In this document: piece by piece, positions 6,980 to 8,676 of the stretch | How the letters are laid out: the number at the start of each line of letters is the position of its first letter | How positions within the stretch are numbered: position 1 is the stretch's first letter | Assembly (NCBI GenBank): GCA_937988795.1 | Contig: CALKHY010000154.1 | Span: 1 to 8,676 of the forward strand | Direction of reading: 5' to 3' | Origin: an uncultured Candidatus Saccharibacteria bacterium | Lineage (GTDB): Bacteria > Patescibacteriota > Saccharimonadia > Saccharimonadales > UBA4665 | DNA: 8,676 bases | Translations under genes and position numbers: made by a program | The notes under the pieces: model-generated | What the model was told of the DNA's origin: nothing | Database searches by the model: none | The model's input: the letters and a program-made list of their open reading frames with translations, nothing else

Positions 6980-7189
6980 GAGAAAGCTTATGTGTTGTAC
7001 CAGGTGGTTGGTTGTGTAAGGCGCATCTCGCTGGTTCCCCAAAGTGCGGTAGTCGGCAGCTCGCTTGGCTAATTTGTTGCCATCGAGAAGGCTGGCACGT
7101 ATGACAACGTGGACGCATTGGCAACCGGCCTTCTGCATGCTGCCGGCGAGCCGTTCGCTGTTATCGAGCAGTGGATTGCGTCGCACTAA
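6980..7189 (+). pseudogene. Decayed alpha/beta-hydrolase remnant
   Basis: One plus-strand frame gives protein-like sequence with no intact gene. It contains EKAYVLYQVVG (6980-7012) and AVVGSSLG (7046-7069), which fits a GxSxG nucleophile elbow with Ser at 7061-7063. An in-frame TAA follows at 7070-7072, then FVAIEKAGTYDNVDALATGLL and HAAGEPFAVIEQWIASH end at a TAA at 7187-7189. The order elbow, helix, next strand, C-terminal helix fits the alpha/beta-hydrolase fold, but the segments between are far too short for a complete enzyme (usually 250-300 residues). I infer internal deletions plus a nonsense mutation. No start codon or ribosome site is convincing, and the gnd promoter lies just upstream. 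Its stop codon overlaps the doxX-like stop on the other strand. A chance protein-like reading cannot be excluded without a search. Confidence 0.5.
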
Positions 7190-7557
7190 TCTTTGGATAA
7201 AGCTGCCAGGGCAAGGGCGGCGAAGATGAGAGCGATGTCGCGGAACGTGATGGCAAAGAGGTCAAAGTTGGCAAGCACAATGCCAGCCAGCATTACAGCA
7301 GTCACGAGTGCCGCATAGCGCGTGTATACACCGCTAAGCAGCCAGGCAGCCAGCGCGAGCTCAAAAACCGCAAATAAATTAAGCAGGACATTTGCGTCAA
7401 CAATATCGGTCATGAACCCCGGCAGGTAGCCGACCCATTCGCGCGGATCTACAAATGACCCGATAGCGGCGTACAGCAAAATGACCGCCAGCCCTACCCG
7501 CAGCAACAGCTGCGCCAGCCCGGGCTTGTCCAGGAGTTTGTGTAAGGTTTGTAACAT
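7186..7557 (-). CDS. DoxX-like small membrane protein
   Basis: The product is a 123-residue hydrophobic protein with four predicted membrane spans at about 17-35, 56-75, 80-97 and 106-121. It has the DoxX-like look of RVGLAVILLYAAIGSF near the N-terminus and FRDIALIFAALALAAL at the C-terminus. DoxX-family proteins are linked to quinone- or thiol-related redox functions in some species, but no activity can be assigned here. I chose the ATG at 7557, not an in-frame TTG at 7572, because GGGGGA lies 7 bases before the ATG and the TTG would place this ribosome site inside the gene. It is divergent from the cupredoxin-like gene with a 65-base gap. Its TAG stop overlaps the plus-strand stop of the hydrolase remnant. 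Confidence 0.75.
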   Translation of the reverse strand: MLQTLHKLLDKPGLAQLLLRVGLAVILLYAAIGSFVDPREWVGYLPGFMTDIVDANVLLNLFAVFELALAAWLLSGVYTRYAALVTAVMLAGIVLANFDLFAITFRDIALIFAALALAALSKD

Positions 7558-7570
7558 ACAACTATCCCCC

Positions 7571-7598
7571 AATACTATACTTTGTATTGTATAATACT
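7571..7598. promoter_or_regulatory. Divergent promoter region with nested inverted repeats
   Basis: The gap between the divergent genes contains AATACTATAC (7571-7580) facing GTATAATACT (7589-7598), which match as an inverted repeat at 8 of 10 positions. A second dyad, TACTATAC (7573-7580) against GTATTGTA (7584-7591), matches at 7 of 8. The plus strand holds TATAAT (7590-7595), a perfect -10 for the cupredoxin gene, with a start expected near 7602. The minus strand holds TATTAT and TACAAT as -10 candidates for the doxX-like gene. No good -35 is seen either way, which suggests activator dependence or loose promoter rules. The dyads would let one dimeric regulator control both genes. Confidence 0.5.
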
Positions 7599-7610
7599 CT
7601 TACGCTTTAC

Positions 7611-7617
7611 AGGGGGG
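7611..7617 (+). promoter_or_regulatory. Shine-Dalgarno of the cupredoxin-like gene
   Basis: AGGGGGG lies 5 bases before the ATG at 7623. An in-frame ATG 36 bases further upstream (7587) would put this site and the promoter inside the gene, so 7623 is the start chosen. The product then opens with a clean membrane anchor. Confidence 0.75.
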
Positions 7618-7622
7618 TATGT

Positions 7623-8063
7623 ATGAACAAAACAACTAGTGTCATCATTGCTGTGGTCGCCGTCGTGGTTATTGCGGGTGGTGCGGTCTTGCTCTTTGGT
7701 AACAATGATAGTGGCAATACCGGAAATGATACAAACACCGGCACCAATGAGCCTGCTGTCTTTGAAGAGAACAAAGAAGCGGGGCCAGGCGAGGTGGCGG
7801 CAACTCTGACGTACACCGAGCAGGGCTTTACGCCGACCCAGGTGACCATTCCGGCCGGCCGGGCTCTTAAGATTGTTAACAATTCCGACGATGCCATAGC
7901 GCCGTCGTCCGACAACCACCCTACCCACACGCTCAACCCGGAGCTCAACTTCCCGGACATCGCCCCGGGCCAAAGCGCAAGCCTGGTATTAAACAGAACC
8001 GGCACGTGGGGCATTCATGACCACTACGACGCCAGTAACCGCGCCACGGTTATCGTAGAATAA
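7623..8063 (+). CDS. Membrane-anchored cupredoxin-like protein lacking the type 1 copper Cys and Met
   Basis: The product has 146 residues. A short MNKTT start precedes one membrane span (about 6-25), probably an uncleaved anchor. An Asn/Thr/Gly-rich flexible linker (27-43) follows, then a compact beta-rich domain exposed outside the membrane. The domain shows the cupredoxin pattern GFTPTQVTIPAGRALKIVNNS (68-88), a His-bearing segment DNHPTHTLNPE (97-107), PGQSASLVL (115-123) and the closing GTWGIHDHYDASNRATVIV (127-145). In plastocyanin-like proteins the last segment carries Cys, His and Met ligands. Here there is no Cys at all, and no Met after the start. Candidate ligands are H99, H102, H132 and H134. 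Copper may be bound in a His-only site, or not bound. The gene is alone on the plus strand and convergent with the metallopeptidase gene, 6 bases apart. Confidence 0.85.
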   Translation: MNKTTSVIIAVVAVVVIAGGAVLLFGNNDSGNTGNDTNTGTNEPAVFEENKEAGPGEVAATLTYTEQGFTPTQVTIPAGRALKIVNNSDDAIAPSSDNHPTHTLNPELNFPDIAPGQSASLVLNRTGTWGIHDHYDASNRATVIVE

Positions 8064-8069
8064 TTTCTG

Positions 8070-8676
8070 TTAATTGCCGCCTTTTCGTTGCGGTTCTGTG
8101 CAAATGCGCTGGAAGACGTCATGCGGATCTTGCGGCGAAAAACGGCGATCCGCCATGGCGACAAAGAAGGCGGCAATGTTCGGCCGGTAGTTGGCCAGAC
8201 GGGCGAGCTCGGTCAGGAATTGCTCCCTGATGGCCGGCGTCCAGATGTTTAGTACGTCGTAGTAGTTGCCAGCGCCGATTTTTTCGCCAATTTCGGCCTT
8301 GTGTTCCACAACATTGAGTTGTGCGGCGTACGGCGAAATAAATACAGTCAGGTTGCCGATAGCAATGATTCTTTCAGCGGCAGCCGCCGCTTCCGCCAAA
8401 CACCCCGGCTCACCGACGTGACTCATGACTCGCCCCCACTCTTCTGCATACTTTGCGTCGTAATCATCGAGAACGAGATATCCGTAGTCACGGGCGACGA
8501 CGATACCTTTTTCGACATCCTCCATACCATTTCCATAAGGTGCGCCCAACTTTAACTGCTCAAAGTACGGGTCGTCGTACATGGCATAGCCGCCGGACAG
8601 CAGGTAGTCCCACCGATGCCAGAATTCATGGAAGATAGTCGACTTGGATGATCCCGAGCTGAGGTTGTATACAAAG
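8070..8676 (-). CDS. Putative HExxH zinc metallopeptidase, C-terminal part, partial at the right edge
   Basis: The minus-strand frame is open from the window edge to the TAA at 8070-8072, giving at least 201 residues. A Met at 8582 is internal, since codons upstream of it read on without a stop and carry STIFHEFWHRWDYLLSGGY. HEFWH (8630-8616) fits the zincin HExxH motif, with a polar/hydrophobic context resembling the HEFGH(A/V)LD of anthrax lethal-factor-like gluzincins. About 100 residues later NVVEHKAEIGEKI holds an ExxAE pattern that could supply the third zinc ligand. I do not recognise a specific family. The N-terminus, and so any signal peptide, lies outside the window. One Cys (GCLAE) and a second near the C-terminus are present. 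The substrate is unknown. Confidence 0.7.
   Translation of the reverse strand, partial: FVYNLSSGSSKSTIFHEFWHRWDYLLSGGYAMYDDPYFEQLKLGAPYGNGMEDVEKGIVVARDYGYLVLDDYDAKYAEEWGRVMSHVGEPGCLAEAAAAAERIIAIGNLTVFISPYAAQLNVVEHKAEIGEKIGAGNYYDVLNIWTPAIREQFLTELARLANYRPNIAAFFVAMADRRFSPQDPHDVFQRICTEPQRKGGN

Noticed and set aside
7070..7072. Recoding of the stop codon inside the hydrolase remnant
   Set aside because: The codon is TAA, not TGA, and the frame lacks a start and most of a hydrolase, so decay is the simpler explanation.
6917..7186. An 89-codon minus-strand frame in the gap upstream of gnd
   Set aside because: It overlaps the gnd promoter, has no ribosome site or recognisable motif, and the plus-strand frame in the same place is far more protein-like.
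7575..7973. A 132-codon minus-strand frame opposite the cupredoxin gene
   Set aside because: It is antisense to a gene with a clear promoter, Shine-Dalgarno, membrane anchor and cupredoxin pattern.
8665..8674. TTGTATACAA perfect 10-bp palindrome near the right edge
   Set aside because: It lies inside the open metallopeptidase frame and is short enough to be chance.
29..8676. tRNA, rRNA, CRISPR array or insertion sequence
   Set aside because: I saw no cloverleaf-like segment, no spaced direct repeats and no transposase or terminal repeats; the gaps are short and accounted for.

Overview
The window is a dense bacterial segment of roughly 50-55% GC (judged by eye). It reads best as a metagenome or single-cell contig from a small-genome, aerobically respiring bacterium. 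My best guess is a Saccharibacteria (TM7)-like member of the candidate phyla radiation. That guess rests on the gene set: a proteobacterial-type cytochrome bo3 operon, a short GntZ-type 6-phosphogluconate dehydrogenase, a small membrane-anchored cupredoxin and a DoxX-like protein. No rRNA or marker gene is present, so the assignment is inference. The first 28 bases are not biological; they match the 3' end of the Illumina TruSeq read-1 adapter.

Layout, left to right. Positions 29-4331 (minus strand) hold a cyoABCDE operon, transcribed right to left, with 4-base ATGA overlaps at B/C and C/D; cyoE is cut after 95 codons where the adapter begins. Positions 4332-4466 hold a putative cyoA promoter and a striking palindrome. 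Positions 4467-6880 (minus strand) hold zwf (glucose-6-phosphate dehydrogenase) and, upstream of it, gnd (6-phosphogluconate dehydrogenase), each with its own sigma70-like promoter. Positions 6881-7189 hold the gnd promoter and a decayed plus-strand alpha/beta-hydrolase remnant. Positions 7186-8063 hold a divergent pair, a DoxX-like membrane protein (minus) and a membrane-anchored cupredoxin-like protein (plus), sharing a 65-bp promoter region with nested inverted repeats. From 8070 to the right edge is the C-terminal part of an open minus-strand gene whose upstream codons carry an HEFWH (HExxH) zinc-metallopeptidase motif.

How the parts may work together. Gnd has an aspartate (YDLN) at the cofactor-discriminating position, which suggests NAD+ use. 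Zwf lacks the arginine that normally recognises the NADP+ 2'-phosphate. The oxidative pentose phosphate steps might therefore make NADH, which a quinone-reducing dehydrogenase elsewhere could pass to the bo3 oxidase encoded next door. A perfect CRP-type site (TGTGA-N6-TCACA) lies on the zwf promoter, and weaker 8/10 versions lie at the gnd and cyoA promoters, hinting at co-regulation by a CRP/FNR-family factor. The most novel items are this candidate regulon, the NADH-producing pathway hypothesis, the cupredoxin with no copper-binding Cys or Met, and the partial HExxH protein.
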